This document shows, one piece after another, positions 34,684 through 45,938 of a stretch of DNA of 64,000 nt; position 1 is the stretch's first letter, and each line of letters begins with the position of its first letter. The stretch comes from Neobacillus drentensis (GTDB lineage Bacteria; Bacillota; Bacilli; Bacillales; Cytobacillaceae), in the NCBI RefSeq assembly GCF_021560175.1, contig NZ_CP091110.1, forward strand, positions 4,466,501 through 4,530,500. The letters are read 5' to 3'. Both the position numbers and the translations under genes were made by a program. Below the pieces are notes generated by a model. The model did not search any database. It was not told where the DNA came from and saw only the letters and a program-made list of their open reading frames with translations.

Positions 34684-35839
34684 CACGTTTGTTACTCTCT
34701 ATAATTCATAGAGGGCGGGGTTATTAGTACCCGCTCCATATGTCGCCATATGGGTCAGACTATATCATCAACCATTTTTTGAATGTCTTTTTCGATGACA
34801 AGGATATTCACAGAGACAAATAAGGTTTGACAATTTATTTGCACTTTCCCAGTCTCCATTAAAATTACGAAATGGAATAATATGATGAACTGATAGTTCT
34901 TTACCATATTGTTCTTCAGATATTCCACAGTTTTGACAGGTAAATTGATCTCGTTCTCTGGCCAATCTTCTTTGGCTTAGCCAATTCGGTCCATAATAGT
35001 CAATGTCTCCACCGTTCCAAGTTCCACTTTTTTCACCAGAAAACATCTTACTGTCACTGTAATATTTGCCCATGCACATTATTGAGCAAAAATTAAGCGG
35101 TCGTAATGTAGAAGGTTTTTTCTCAAAATCTTTACCACAATTAGTACATGTGACGTGGACTTGATTTTTATATTGTATTTTCCCTCTTCTACCATTAGCT
35201 TTTCCCAGACAACCTCTGGAGCAATATTTAGCTGTTCTTTCTCTATTCTGAGGAACACTAAATTTTTGCCCGCAATTAGCACATATAATATCAACCTGTT
35301 TTCTTAAATGTTGATTAAATAGATGCCCATTTTGAATCTGGTAAGCTTGCTTACAGTTTTGGTTACAAAAGTTGGTATTAAATATCACTGACGGTTTACG
35401 AGTTATTGTACTTCTACAAAAACTACATCTCACCTCTATCTTCTTAGACAATTCCTTTCAGAAGTCTGGTGGATGATTTTTGTGAAATATCGTTTGACAA
35501 TTACGAGAACAAAATTTCTTCCTATCAAAATGACTAGGTTTTGCTCTAATATCCTTACCACAATTAAGACATTGTTTAATCACAGTAATTCTCCTTTGTC
35601 CCTTTTTTATAATTATAAAAGAGAACAAATGTTCCTGCAACTAAAATGGTTGCTCAGCATGTAGTCGTTGAGGGGTCAGCCACGACTTCCCTGCGGATTG
35701 TCTGGTAGGCTTTCGCCAACACTCTTACCTTTTTACCTATTAATAGTTGGCAAGACAAGGTAGTAAGAGATTCGCCAGGGTTTCCCGCATATAGCTAAGT
35801 TTACGCAGCGCTCTTACGAACACTGGGGGCAATATTTTT
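34684..35839 (-). ncRNA. Group I intron 2 in nrdJ (ORF-containing)
   Basis: The intron of 1156 nt lies exactly between APTG and STGT codons. The 5' exon ends in U (GGGU) and the intron ends in G, as group I introns do; GGGU can pair with GCCC just inside the intron (P1). The core has R-type CTCAACGACTACATGC (35657-35672) and S-type GATATAGTCTGACC (34753-34766), which form P7 (GACTA with TAGTC). The endonuclease frame lies between these, in the P8 region. Splicing restores an uninterrupted reductase frame. Confidence 0.88.
34768..35583 (-). pseudogene. Intron-encoded zinc-finger/HNH endonuclease, interrupted by TGA
   Basis: From GTG 35583 (AAAGGAG 7 nt upstream) the frame runs to TGA 34768, with one in-frame TGA at 35458-35460. 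The protein shows four tandem zinc-finger-like units with CxxC...CxxxC spacing (CLNCGKDI...CSRNC, CSFC...CNQNC, CANC...CSRGC, CTNC...CSIMC). An HNH domain follows (RDQFTCQNC, LSVHHIIPF, NLICLC...CHRKRH). The TGA separates unit 1 from units 2-4. The downstream part could restart at TTG 35451 (AAAGGA only 2 nt away). Most likely a decaying homing endonuclease; a shortened active form is possible. Confidence 0.7.
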
Positions 35840-36355
35840 ACCCGTTGGAGCAACAGTCAGTAAATGTGAATTTCTAATTCCTTTTTCTAGTATTGATTCA
35901 CGGATATCTTCAGGCATTTTTTTCATAAATCCTGTATTAATGAATGACTGTCTTAAGCGATTCTGTTCCTCAAGTGTTTCGCCTGTTAAGAATGGGAAGC
36001 TTCCCTTTTCTGTTGCTAATTCAACAGATGTTCTATATGCAGTGGTTGCAATTGTTTCAAATACTTTATCAACTAGTTCATTACCTTCTGGTGAACCATA
36101 TTCTGTTTCACAGTAGATTAGGAGATCATGTAATCCCATGACACCAAGGCCAACACGGCGCTCACCAAGAGCTTGTTTTTTGTTTTCTTCTAAGAAGTAT
36201 GGAGTAGCGTTTATGACGTTATCCTGCATTCGGACACCGATTGCTACAGTTTGTTTTAGCTTTTCAAAATCAACAGTTTTGGTTTCTTTATCTGCCATTT
36301 CAGCAAGGTTTACTGCAGCAAGATTACAGACTGAAAATGGTGCAAGTGGTTGTTC
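35840..36355 (-). CDS. nrdJ: Class II ribonucleotide reductase, exon 2
   Basis: This 172-codon exon begins EQPLAPFSVCNLAAVNLAEM, continuing the NPCG that ends exon 1, and ends with LLTVAPTG, continued by STGTMV in exon 3. All are conserved active-site blocks of class II reductases. Without splicing the frame would read into intron 2 and stop after 12 codons. Both junctions fall between codons. Confidence 0.94.
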
Positions 36356-36604
36356 CAATTGTTATCCTAGCGGCTTTTTATCCACTAGTTCTAACGGTTG
36401 ATTTCCCGTTAGTTCAGCATATCTTTTCATTACAAAATGTAATGTTGCGGCCTCGTGCGAAGATTATAGTCTGCCTATGGCAGGATCACTTCGTATGCGT
36501 TGCCCCTGACTGAATTTTTACCTTCAGCCTTCGGTTCGGATTCTCAATCTCAGAGTTCCCGCTTAATTCCGCAATTTTTAACGTGAGGCAAACTAAGCCA
36601 CTTT
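36356..36604 (-). ncRNA. Group I intron 1 in nrdJ (small, no ORF)
   Basis: A 249-nt intron splits NPCG and EQPL. P1 is visible: exon CGUGUGGU pairs with intron GCCUCACG, with a U-G wobble at the splice site and one U-U mismatch. The intron ends with G. The core carries R-type CAACGCATACG (36492-36502) and S-type GATATGC (36417-36423), giving P7 GCATA/TATGC. Compared with intron 2 the P7 pairs differ but remain complementary. Confidence 0.87.
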
Positions 36605-38041
36605 ACCACACGGGTTTGTCGCAACGACTTGTTGCCCATATGCTTTTGCGTTTGTCATGTCGTTTGCATTATCAATAAAGAATATACCTGGTTCTGCAGA
36701 GTAAGTAGCACATATGTTAATTAAATTCCAAAGTTCTTTTGCTTTTATTTTCTTATAAACACGAACTTTATGGCCAAGTTTTTCCCACTCACGGACGTCA
36801 CCGACTTTATGCCATTCTTCATTGTAGATTTTCATTTCTTCTTGATTATAGTGTTCAACATATGGGAATCGAAGTTCATATTCACCATCGTTTTCAACGG
36901 CTTCCATGAATTCCTTTGTTAAACATACTGAAATATTAGCACCAGTTAGGAACTCAGAATTATGAACGGTATAATTGCCGCCAGTTACAAGCTTTTCCTC
37001 AGCATGAGCAATGCTGCTTTCATCAAAACCACCAAATCCAGGAATACTTTTGTAATTCACAATCCCTTGGTACATTGCCGTTTCTTGAGCTGTTAAAGGT
37101 GTAAATTTAAGTTTATCTTTTGCATGCTTTTTAATCGTTTCATCGCTTGTATTTTCAATTAAGAATCGTAGAATTCTAGGATTCTGCATTTTAGAAATAA
37201 TAAATTCAATAATATCCGGATGCCAATCAGCCAGCATGATCATCTGGGCCCCCCGGCGCGAACCGCCTTGCTCAACTAGATGAGTCAATTTCGCAATATC
37301 ATCAAGCCAAGAAACCGAACCAGAAGATTTACCATTTACGCCTCTAGCCAATGTATTACGCGGTCTTAATGTTGACCCATTCGTTCCCACACCGCCGCCG
37401 CGGCTCATGATTTCCATAACCTGTTTACGATGGTCGGAAATGCCTTCACGTGAGTCTGCAACAAATGGCATGACATAACAGTTAAAATACGTAACATCCG
37501 TATTGGCCCCTGCACCATAAAGAACCCGGCCTGCAGGAATAAAGTTCAGGTTCACTAATTCTTGATAAAACTTCTCCGTCCACTCTAAGCGCTTCTCTTC
37601 CGTTGTTTCAACTGCAGCAAGACCAGTGGCATTCCTTTTCGCAATCTGCTCATAGAAGAGCTCCAATGGCTTCTCAATCACATCTAAAGACCGGATGATC
37701 TCCCCAGTTGCAGCTTCCTCAGAATCAAGTACGCCTCTAAATTCTTCTTCAACCAAAACTTTTGCCTTTTTCTTTTCCCAATCAATCTCCAAAATCGTAC
37801 CTAAGCCGCGAGCCGGGAATTTTGGATCCTCTTTAATGGTTAATACAACAAAGTCGCCAGTTGTTAGGGTAATTTTTGCTGTGTCTTTAAAGGTATAACG
37901 ATCGAGCATAACCAATCTTGATACACCTTTATGAGTTATTTTCATATCTGGGGTAACCGGGTGCACTTGGGGAAATAAGCGGATATCCTCATTCAACCTT
38001 TCAAAATCAATATTCATTTTTTGTCTAAAAACTACAGACAT
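36605..38041 (-). CDS. nrdJ: Class II (B12-dependent) ribonucleotide reductase, exon 1
   Basis: NrdJ reduces ribonucleotides to deoxyribonucleotides using adenosylcobalamin, with or without oxygen. Exon 1 has 479 codons from ATG 38041 (AAAGGAG upstream) and includes the NTDVTYFNCYVMPFVADSRE segment, the glycine-rich loop RGGGVGTNGSTLRPR, and ends in ATNPCG with an active-site cysteine. The whole coding sequence is 36605-38041 + 35840-36355 + 34081-34683. Control by NrdR is suggested by two upstream boxes. Dependence on B12 implies salvage or synthesis elsewhere in the genome. Confidence 0.95.
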
Positions 38042-38146
38042 GAGAACAACTCCTTTAAAAAAATCTCTATATTGTGCTAGATTCTAGTAGTAACGCTATA
38101 TCTAGTTGTCTTAATAAATTTAAGTTACCACGTTATATCCTATAAA

Positions 38147-38194
38147 TCAATATATAGTACCGAAAATATTTTCGACACCACTATATATTGTATA
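38147..38194. promoter_or_regulatory. Pair of NrdR-box-like sites upstream of nrdJ
   Basis: TCAATATATAGTA (38147-38159) and CCACTATATATTGTAT (38179-38194) resemble the NrdR consensus ACACWATATATWGTGT. Their centres are about 33 bp apart, near three helical turns, the usual arrangement. They lie about 105-155 nt upstream of the nrdJ start. Apart from these and the lipM terminator I see nothing in the 325-nt gap 38042-38366. Confidence 0.55.
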
Positions 38195-38337
38195 CCCAGC
38201 AAATCAAATTCAATTTGTCAAACTCAAAAAAAACTAGAATGAGAAGAAAATAAAAGATTTCAGCTGAATTTCGTCAAATAACAGGAAGATTTAACAAATT
38301 TCGAGGCTTGCCTCTTTTTTTAAAAAGTATTAACAAA

Positions 38338-38359
38338 AGAAAAAGCGGCATGCGCCGCT
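38338..38359 (-). terminator. Terminator after lipM
   Basis: AGCGGC-ATGC-GCCGCT followed by TTTTTC on the minus strand, 8 nt past the lipM stop. Confidence 0.8.
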
Positions 38360-38366
38360 CCTTAGC

Positions 38367-39203
38367 TCACCTTTTAAAATTCCATTCATCACTTTCATAA
38401 CGCTCTTTAGCAATTTTATCGACATAAGCAATTTCGTCTTCTGTTAATTGGTAGGGTTCCAATTCAATATTTAGCCCTTCAGCAAAGCCTTTATAAAAAG
38501 CCTCTTTCGCTTCTTCAAGTGTTATTCTGCGGGGACTAATAGCATTAATGGCAACGGCCTTATCCTTAAAAGCCTTTTTCATCCGTTCTTTCACTCTGTC
38601 ATTAGAGTATTTAAATAAACTAAATAACTTATCCTCATCCAAATCTAGAAGAATGGATCCATGCTGCAGAATAACACCCTTTTGTCTTGTTTGTGCACTG
38701 CCTGCCACTTTTCTGCCTTCAACAACTAATTCATACCAGCTTGGGGCATCAAAACATACTGCCGAGCGCGGATTTTTTAATGCATCTCTTTCTTCCGCTG
38801 TCTTCGGAACCGCAAAATAAGCCTCGAGTCCTAAATGATGAAATCCTTTTAAGATTCCTTCTGAAATTACACGATAAGCCTCCGTAACTGTTTTAGGCAT
38901 CTCGGGATGATCTTCGGAAACAATGACACTATAAGTAAGTTCATGTTCATGGAGAACACCTCGGCCGCCAGTCGGTCTTCTAACAAACCCTAAATGATGC
39001 TCTTTGACAGCATCCATATCAATTTCCTTTTCTACTTTTTGGAAATAACCAACAGACAAGGTTGGTGGATTCCAACCATAGAAGCGTATGACCGGAGGAA
39101 ACTTTCCTTCACTATGCCAATCAAGCAAAGCCTCATCCAAAGCCATATTATAGGATGGTGAACCATTACCGGAATCTATAAAACGCCAAGTTTCTTTTTT
39201 CAT
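38367..39203 (-). CDS. lipM: Octanoyltransferase LipM
   Basis: LipM transfers octanoate from acyl carrier protein to GcvH, the first step of lipoate assembly in bacilli. The 278-residue protein belongs to the lipoate-protein ligase A fold, with [18 protein letters not shown] and the presumed catalytic Cys in [13 protein letters not shown]; the length equals that of B. subtilis LipM. Position next to the gcv genes fits GcvH as acceptor. GAGG lies before the ATG, with loose spacing. Confidence 0.92.
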   Translation of the reverse strand: MKKETWRFIDSGNGSPSYNMALDEALLDWHSEGKFPPVIRFYGWNPPTLSVGYFQKVEKEIDMDAVKEHHLGFVRRPTGGRGVLHEHELTYSVIVSEDHPEMPKTVTEAYRVISEGILKGFHHLGLEAYFAVPKTAEERDALKNPRSAVCFDAPSWYELVVEGRKVAGSAQTRQKGVILQHGSILLDLDEDKLFSLFKYSNDRVKERMKKAFKDKAVAINAISPRRITLEEAKEAFYKGFAEGLNIELEPYQLTEDEIAYVDKIAKERYESDEWNFKR

Positions 39204-39393
39204 GTTAAAACCTCATTTAATAAAATAATTACAAATTTTAGTCTACCAAAATCTGATAGGAATTCAAAACGAGATGTTTCTGGTATAATTTTATTAGGCA
39301 TCAAAAAAAGTTTTTCCTTAACATCTTTATCTTTAATGGAATGACTTATATAATAAATACTAGTGCAGTAAAGCTTGAAAGGAGCAAAAGAAG

Positions 39394-39777
39394 TTGAATT
39401 CACTCTATTCTTTATTAATTATTATTTTAGCCGTTATTATCTACTCCCTGTTTACCTATTTTTATCAAAAGAGGATTGTTAAAACGGCAACAGAAGAAGA
39501 ATTCCGTGCAGGATATCGTAAGGCACAACTAATAGATGTTCGTGAACCGAACGAGTTTGAAGGCGGCCATATTTTAGGAGCACGCAATATTCCCATGTCA
39601 CAACTAAAAATGCGCATGAAAGAAATTCGCCCAGATATGCCGGTATTTTTATATTGCCAAAGCGGTATGCGCAGTGCACGTGCAGCACAATTCTTACATC
39701 GCAGAGGATACAAAGATTTAACTCAGCTTCAAGGCGGATTTAAAAAATGGACAGGTAAAGTAAAAACTAAAAAATAA
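39394..39777 (+). CDS. yqhL: Membrane-anchored rhodanese-like protein YqhL
   Basis: The 127-residue protein has one N-terminal membrane helix (about 4-22) and a rhodanese domain with the active-site loop CQSGMRSARAA (Cys near residue 90) and LIDVREPNEFEGGHI. It could move sulfane sulfur; the donor and acceptor are unknown. The start is TTG with AAAGGAG 9 nt upstream. Confidence 0.88.
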   Translation: MNSLYSLLIIILAVIIYSLFTYFYQKRIVKTATEEEFRAGYRKAQLIDVREPNEFEGGHILGARNIPMSQLKMRMKEIRPDMPVFLYCQSGMRSARAAQFLHRRGYKDLTQLQGGFKKWTGKVKTKK

Positions 39778-39779
39778 CA

Positions 39780-39823
39780 AAACTAAGGGTTCCGGTTTAC
39801 TTCCGGGACCTTATTTAGTTTTT
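39780..39823 (+). terminator. Terminator after yqhL
   Basis: A long stem (AAACTAAGG-TTCCGG with CCGGGACCTT-TTAGTTT, minor mismatches) with a 7-nt loop and a T run follows the yqhL stop. Confidence 0.8.
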
Positions 39824-39833
39824 AAACGTAACA

Positions 39834-39859
39834 AAGGTCAGATATCAGGATCTGACCTT
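39834..39859 (-). terminator. Terminator after gcvPB
   Basis: AAGGTCAGAT pairs perfectly with ATCTGACCTT (10 bp, 6-nt loop) 8 nt past the gcvPB stop; the minus-strand tail TTGTTACGTTT is moderately U-rich. Confidence 0.7.
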
Positions 39860-39867
39860 ATGTTTAC

Positions 39868-41320
39868 TTAAGCCTTCTGGTATTTTAAAACAGGTTTACG
39901 TGCTGCTAGTGTTTCATCTAGTCGGCCGACAACCGTGGTATGCGGAGCCTCTTGTACAATCTCTGGATGTTCTTCAGCCTCTTTGGCAATTTGAATCATC
40001 GCCTCAATGAAAAAATCAAGGGTTTCTTTTGATTCTGTTTCCGTCGGCTCAATCATAATACATTCTTCGACATTTAACGGGAAGTAAATCGTTGGTGGAT
40101 GATAGCCAAAATCAAGCAGACGTTTGGCAATATCGAGTGTCCGTACGCCTAATTTTTTCTGGCGTTTACCGCTTAGCACAAACTCATGCTTACAATGTCT
40201 ATCAAAAGGCAAATCATAATATTCGGCAAGTCTTCTCATCATGTAGTTAGCGTTTAAGACTGCATACTCGGTGACCGCTTTTAAGCCATCGGGTCCCATC
40301 GAACGAATATACGTATAGGCTCGAACGTTTATCCCAAAGTTTCCATAGAACGGCTTTACACGTCCAATGGATTGCGGCCGGTCGTAGTCTAGTATATATT
40401 CATCGCTTCGCTTTGTAATAATTGGTTTTGGCAAAAATGGAATCAGATCAGCTTTCACCCCAACTGGACCTGAACCAGGACCTCCGCCGCCGTGTGGACC
40501 TGTAAATGTTTTATGAAGGTTTAAATGGACCACATCAAATCCCATATCGCCTGGTCTAGCCTTTGATAAAACCGCGTTTAGGTTTGCACCGTCATAATAC
40601 AGTTTTCCACCTGCACCATGAACAATGTCAGCCATTTCAAGAATTTGTTCTTCAAAAAGACCAAGCGTATTGGGATTGGTTAACATAAGAGCAGCCGTAT
40701 CCTCACCGACAACACGTCTTAAATCTTCGAGATCAACCAGACCTTGATTGGTAGATTTCACCGTAATGGTTTCAAATCCAGCAATCGTAGCCGAAGCAGG
40801 GTTAGTACCATGTGCAGAATCCGGAACGATTACTTTCGTCCGTTTTGTATCACCATTTGATTCATGGTACGCCCGGATGAGCATTAATCCTGTCCATTCA
40901 CCATGGGCACCTGCAGCAGATTGTAAGGTGACTTCGTCCATACCAGTTATTTCAATTAAGTGCTGCTGAAGATCGTATAGAAGTGCAAACGCCCCTTGAA
41001 CGGAACTCTCATCCTGCAGAGGATGAATATGTGCAAAGCCGTTGAATCTCGCAACATTTTCATTGATTTTCGGATTATATTTCATTGTACAGGAGCCAAG
41101 TGGGTAAAATCCCGAATCCAGGCCATGATTCCTTTTTGAAAGAGCTGTATAGTGACGCATAATATCAAGCTCAGAAACCTCTGGAAGTTCCGGCTCTTCT
41201 TCACGCAAGTAACCTTCTGGAAGCAGGCTGCTCACCTCTAACTCCGGTATATCCATTTCCGGGAGGCTGTATCCGATTCGCCCGGGGGTACTACGTTCAA
41301 AAATGAGTGCTTGGTCTTGG

Positions 41321-41328
<8 letters not shown>
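39868..41328 (-). CDS. gcvPB: Glycine dehydrogenase (decarboxylating) subunit 2
   Basis: GcvPB is the PLP-binding half of the split P-protein of the glycine cleavage system. The 486-residue protein has the PLP lysine in [20 protein letters not shown] and the conserved GANLNAVL stretch. With GcvPA it decarboxylates glycine and passes aminomethyl to lipoylated GcvH. The start overlaps the gcvPA stop by 8 nt. Confidence 0.96.
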
Positions 41329-42667
<1,339 letters not shown>

Positions 42668-42688
42668 AACCTTGCTCCCCTCGTGTTT

Positions 42689-43792
42689 TTACTTTTCTCT
42701 TTTATAAAAAGGTGTTGGAACAACTGATGCTTTTAATCGTTTGCCGCGGATTTCAACTTCCACCTTTGATTCTAAGTCGGCATATTCCGTTTTAATAAGT
42801 GCTAAACCTATATTTCGCTTTAAAGTAGGCGACTGTGTCCCCGTAGTCACTTCACCAATAAGTTCTTCGCCTTTATACACAGGGTATCCATGACGTGGAA
42901 TTCCACGGTCGATCATTTCAATCCCTACTAATTTTCTAGTTAAGCCCGTTTCCTTCTGCTTTCTTAACGCTTCCTTCCCGATGAAGTCAGCTTCCTTATT
43001 TAATTTCACAGCAAAAGAAATCCCTGCTTCCAAAGGAGTAATCTCAGCGGATAGCTCCTGTCCATAGAGTGCTAGGACAGATTCAAAACGCAGGGTATCA
43101 CGTGCCCCTAATCCGCATGGAAGAACTCCGTCTTGTTCTCCTGCTTTTAATATGGCTTTCCAAAGGTCAACCGCATCGTCAGCATCACAGTAAACCTCAA
43201 AACCATCTTCGCCGGTATATCCTGTTCTTGATATTAATGCCTTTTTATTGTTTAAAATGACTTCTTGCTGAAATTTGAAAAAGCCGATTTGACTTAAGTC
43301 TGTATTTCCGGCAAGCCTTTGCAGAACCTTTTCTGCAAGTGGTCCTTGAAGTGCAAGCTGGGCTGTCTTGTCGGATAAGTTATCAAGGAGCACCTCTCCT
43401 TCAACATGGTCCTCAAGCCATTTATAGTCCTTTTCAATATTGGAGGCATTAACCACAAGTAAATAATGATGGTCCTCCATTTTATAAACAAGTAAATCAT
43501 CGACGGTTCCGCCATTTTCATAACACATCGCGGTGTATTGAGCGCTGCCGTTTTTAATTTTTGAAATATCATTCGTCATCATTTTTTGTAAAAATGGTAA
43601 ACTATCTTTCCCTTTAACTTCCACTTCACCCATATGGGAAACATCAAACAGACCTGCTTTAGTACGGACCGCTTCATGTTCTTCCTTAATGCTGGAAAAT
43701 TGGACCGGCAGTTCCCACCCTCCAAAATCGATGGTCTTTCCTCCGTATTCTTTATATACTTCCAAAAGCGGAGTACGTTGTAATTCAGTCAT
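42689..43792 (-). CDS. gcvT: Aminomethyltransferase (glycine cleavage T-protein)
   Basis: GcvT moves the methylene group from GcvH to tetrahydrofolate, releasing ammonia. The 367-residue protein shows [28 protein letters not shown] and [11 protein letters not shown], all typical. It is the first gene behind the glycine riboswitch. GGGGGA lies upstream of the ATG. Confidence 0.96.
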   Translation of the reverse strand: MTELQRTPLLEVYKEYGGKTIDFGGWELPVQFSSIKEEHEAVRTKAGLFDVSHMGEVEVKGKDSLPFLQKMMTNDISKIKNGSAQYTAMCYENGGTVDDLLVYKMEDHHYLLVVNASNIEKDYKWLEDHVEGEVLLDNLSDKTAQLALQGPLAEKVLQRLAGNTDLSQIGFFKFQQEVILNNKKALISRTGYTGEDGFEVYCDADDAVDLWKAILKAGEQDGVLPCGLGARDTLRFESVLALYGQELSAEITPLEAGISFAVKLNKEADFIGKEALRKQKETGLTRKLVGIEMIDRGIPRHGYPVYKGEELIGEVTTGTQSPTLKRNIGLALIKTEYADLESKVEVEIRGKRLKASVVPTPFYKREK

Positions 43793-43831
43793 CCATTTAT
43801 CCCCCTTATACTGAATCAGGCTTTTTACGAT

Positions 43832-43880
43832 AAAAAAAGGACAGAAACCTCCCTATGAATATAAGAAGGTCTCTGTCCTT
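43832..43880 (-). terminator. Riboswitch-controlled terminator upstream of gcvT
   Basis: AAGGACAGAGACC pairs with GGTTTCTGTCCTT on the minus strand and is followed by a T run. It is the expression platform of the glycine riboswitch: glycine binding is expected to prevent it from forming and allow gcv transcription. Confidence 0.85.
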
Positions 43881-44038
43881 GCACCTGAAAGTTTACCTAA
43901 AGTGGTTTTCCCCGTGGGTGGCTGCTAATCTTGCAGCGCTCTCCAGAGCTGCGTCAAACAAGAGTTCTTTTGCCTGAGAGATTCACATTTCTGCTTGCTC
44001 CTTCGGCGCTACGTACTGTAGTCTCTCCCCTTGCTGTC
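43881..44038 (-). promoter_or_regulatory. Tandem glycine riboswitch (gcvT leader)
   Basis: Read on the minus strand, the leader has GGGGAGAGAC, GCGCCGAAGGAGCAAGC and ATCTCTCAGGCAAAAGAAC, the signature of the first aptamer. A second aptamer follows with GCTCTGGAGAG, GCCACCCACGGGG and CTTTCAGGTGCAAGG. The terminator follows directly. The rest of the gap to yqhH (44039-44246) is AT-rich and shows nothing else I can name. Confidence 0.93.
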
Positions 44039-44246
44039 ATCCGCATTATAATATTTTTTAATTGGGTAATACTAATTATACTTAAAAAATAAATTACTTT
44101 ATTAAAATATTTAAAACATTCTAAGCTATTATCATCCTATCATTAAACTACAACATTGAGCAATAAATTTATTAGAAAATTAGAACACCATTATCCCTTT
44201 TAATTGGCAAAAAAAATGATACAACATTGTATGAAAAGGAGCTGTA

Positions 44247-45938
44247 ATGATGTCAGTTGAAATTGAATTTGATTCCTCTTGGCAGGATGATTTTTTACAT
44301 AGAATAGACAACGATGGTCCGTGGGGCAATTGGGAGCTTTTTAAACTAGCAATCGATGTGGAAAAACATTTGGTGATCCCTGAGTTTGAAGGCTTGCAGG
44401 CTCCAAATCACCTTCCAAATTTAACCCCACTTCCGCATCAGCTGGAGACAGCCAAACAGGTGATTGAAAACATGAATGGGAAAGCCATTCTTGCTGATGA
44501 AGTGGGACTAGGAAAAACAATCGAAGCAGGATTAATTTTAAAAGAATACATGATCCGCGGTTTAGTAAAAAAGGTGTTAATTCTGGTCCCGGCCTCTTTG
44601 GTAACCCAGTGGGCAATTGAACTCAACAGCAAATTTTTTATACCTGCTATTACTCAAAGAAAAAGCTATGTCTGGGAACAGTGCGATGTCGTTGTTTCTT
44701 CCATTGATACAGCCAAGCGAGATCCTCACCGGGACATTATTTACAAGCAGGACTATGACCTTATTATCATTGATGAGGCCCATAAATTAAAAAATAACAA
44801 AACGAAAAACTACGAATTTGTCCAAAACCTTAAAAAGAAATTTTGTTTATTATTAACGGCCACGCCTATCCAAAACCGAATCGAAGAAATCTTTAATCTT
44901 GTTTCCCTTCTAAAACCCGGGCACCTGGGCAGTGAAAGCGCCTTTTATGAAAAATATAAACGGGATGCCCGTTCGTTAAATGATAATGAACATTTAAAAG
45001 AATTAGTCAACAAGGTCATGATTCGGAATCGCCGTGCCGATACTGGTATTGAATGGACAAAAAGACAGGTTGAAACCATTCCGATCGAATTTTCCCCTGC
45101 GGAAAAGGATCTTTATGAATCCATTTCTATGTTGAAAAATGAAGGCGATTGGGCTCAAACAAGTGCTTTTTCGGTAATGACCTTACAGCGTGAGGCTTGC
45201 TCAAGCCGTGAGGCTGTTTTCTATACGCTAAAAAACATGCTGCAAAAGAAAGAGGAGCCTACTCCTGGTTTTGAAGAACAAATCCAATTTTTAATTAACA
45301 AGGTTGAGGCTGTCCAGCAAAATTCAAAGGCTGAAAAAGCGCTTGAATTAATCCAGCAGGTAAATGATAAGGTGATCATTTTTACGGAATATCGTGCAAC
45401 TCAGATGTATTTGCAATGGTATTTAAAGCAGCACGGAATCAGCTCGGTACCTTTCCGTGGTGGTTTTAAACGGGGAAAGAAAGATTGGATGCGGGAATTG
45501 TTCCAGAAGCATGCACAAGTTCTCATTGCTACTGAGGCTGGAGGGGAAGGAATCAATCTACAGTTCTGCAACCATATTATCAATTTCGATTTACCCTGGA
45601 ATCCGATGCGGCTTGAACAGCGGATTGGGCGGATCCATCGTCTGGGTCAGGAAAAGGATGTCATGATTTATAATTTTGCGATCAAAGGCACGGTGGAAGA
45701 ACATATTCTGAAGTTGCTTTATGAAAAAATCCACCTATTTGAAAAGGTCATCGGTGAATTGGATGATATCCTGACAAAACTGGAATTTGGTAATATTGAA
45801 GACCACCTAATTGATATATTCGGTCAATCCAGTTCTGAGGGTGAAATGCGAATAAAAATGGAGAACTTATCATCTATGATTGAATTTGCGCAATCAATGA
45901 AGGAGGGTGAATCACATGCAGCAGCAGGAAATTCATGA
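44247..45938 (+). CDS. yqhH: SNF2-type DEAD/DEAH helicase YqhH
   Basis: The 563-residue protein is a SNF2-family ATPase with motif I LADEVGLGKTIEAGL, motif II IIIDEAHKLKN, motif III LTATPIQN and motif VI QRIGRIHRLGQ. There are no extra nuclease or SWIM domains. The biological role of YqhH is not known. AAAAGGAG precedes the ATG. It overlaps yqhG, as in B. subtilis. Confidence 0.92.
   Translation: MMSVEIEFDSSWQDDFLHRIDNDGPWGNWELFKLAIDVEKHLVIPEFEGLQAPNHLPNLTPLPHQLETAKQVIENMNGKAILADEVGLGKTIEAGLILKEYMIRGLVKKVLILVPASLVTQWAIELNSKFFIPAITQRKSYVWEQCDVVVSSIDTAKRDPHRDIIYKQDYDLIIIDEAHKLKNNKTKNYEFVQNLKKKFCLLLTATPIQNRIEEIFNLVSLLKPGHLGSESAFYEKYKRDARSLNDNEHLKELVNKVMIRNRRADTGIEWTKRQVETIPIEFSPAEKDLYESISMLKNEGDWAQTSAFSVMTLQREACSSREAVFYTLKNMLQKKEEPTPGFEEQIQFLINKVEAVQQNSKAEKALELIQQVNDKVIIFTEYRATQMYLQWYLKQHGISSVPFRGGFKRGKKDWMRELFQKHAQVLIATEAGGEGINLQFCNHIINFDLPWNPMRLEQRIGRIHRLGQEKDVMIYNFAIKGTVEEHILKLLYEKIHLFEKVIGELDDILTKLEFGNIEDHLIDIFGQSSSEGEMRIKMENLSSMIEFAQSMKEGESHAAAGNS

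Noticed and set aside
35458..35460. In-frame TGA of the intron endonuclease as a second selenocysteine codon
   Set aside because: The surrounding residues (PPDF before, KELSKK after) give no redox motif and the position is between zinc-finger units. A nonsense mutation or restart is simpler.
34684..35839. Group II intron
   Set aside because: No GUGYG start, domain V or reverse transcriptase; the U before the 5' splice site and G at the 3' end plus R/S motifs fit group I.
34684..36604. Frameshifts or assembly errors breaking nrdJ
   Set aside because: Exons join in phase at exact conserved codons, and the inserts carry group I splice-site bases and P7 pairs.
38042..38366. Cobalamin riboswitch upstream of nrdJ
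   Set aside because: The region is short and AT-rich and lacks the conserved B12-box type sequence; only NrdR-like boxes are seen.
39200..39403. 67-residue minus-strand frame between lipM and yqhL
   Set aside because: It spans the promoter region of yqhL, lacks a ribosome site and resembles no protein.
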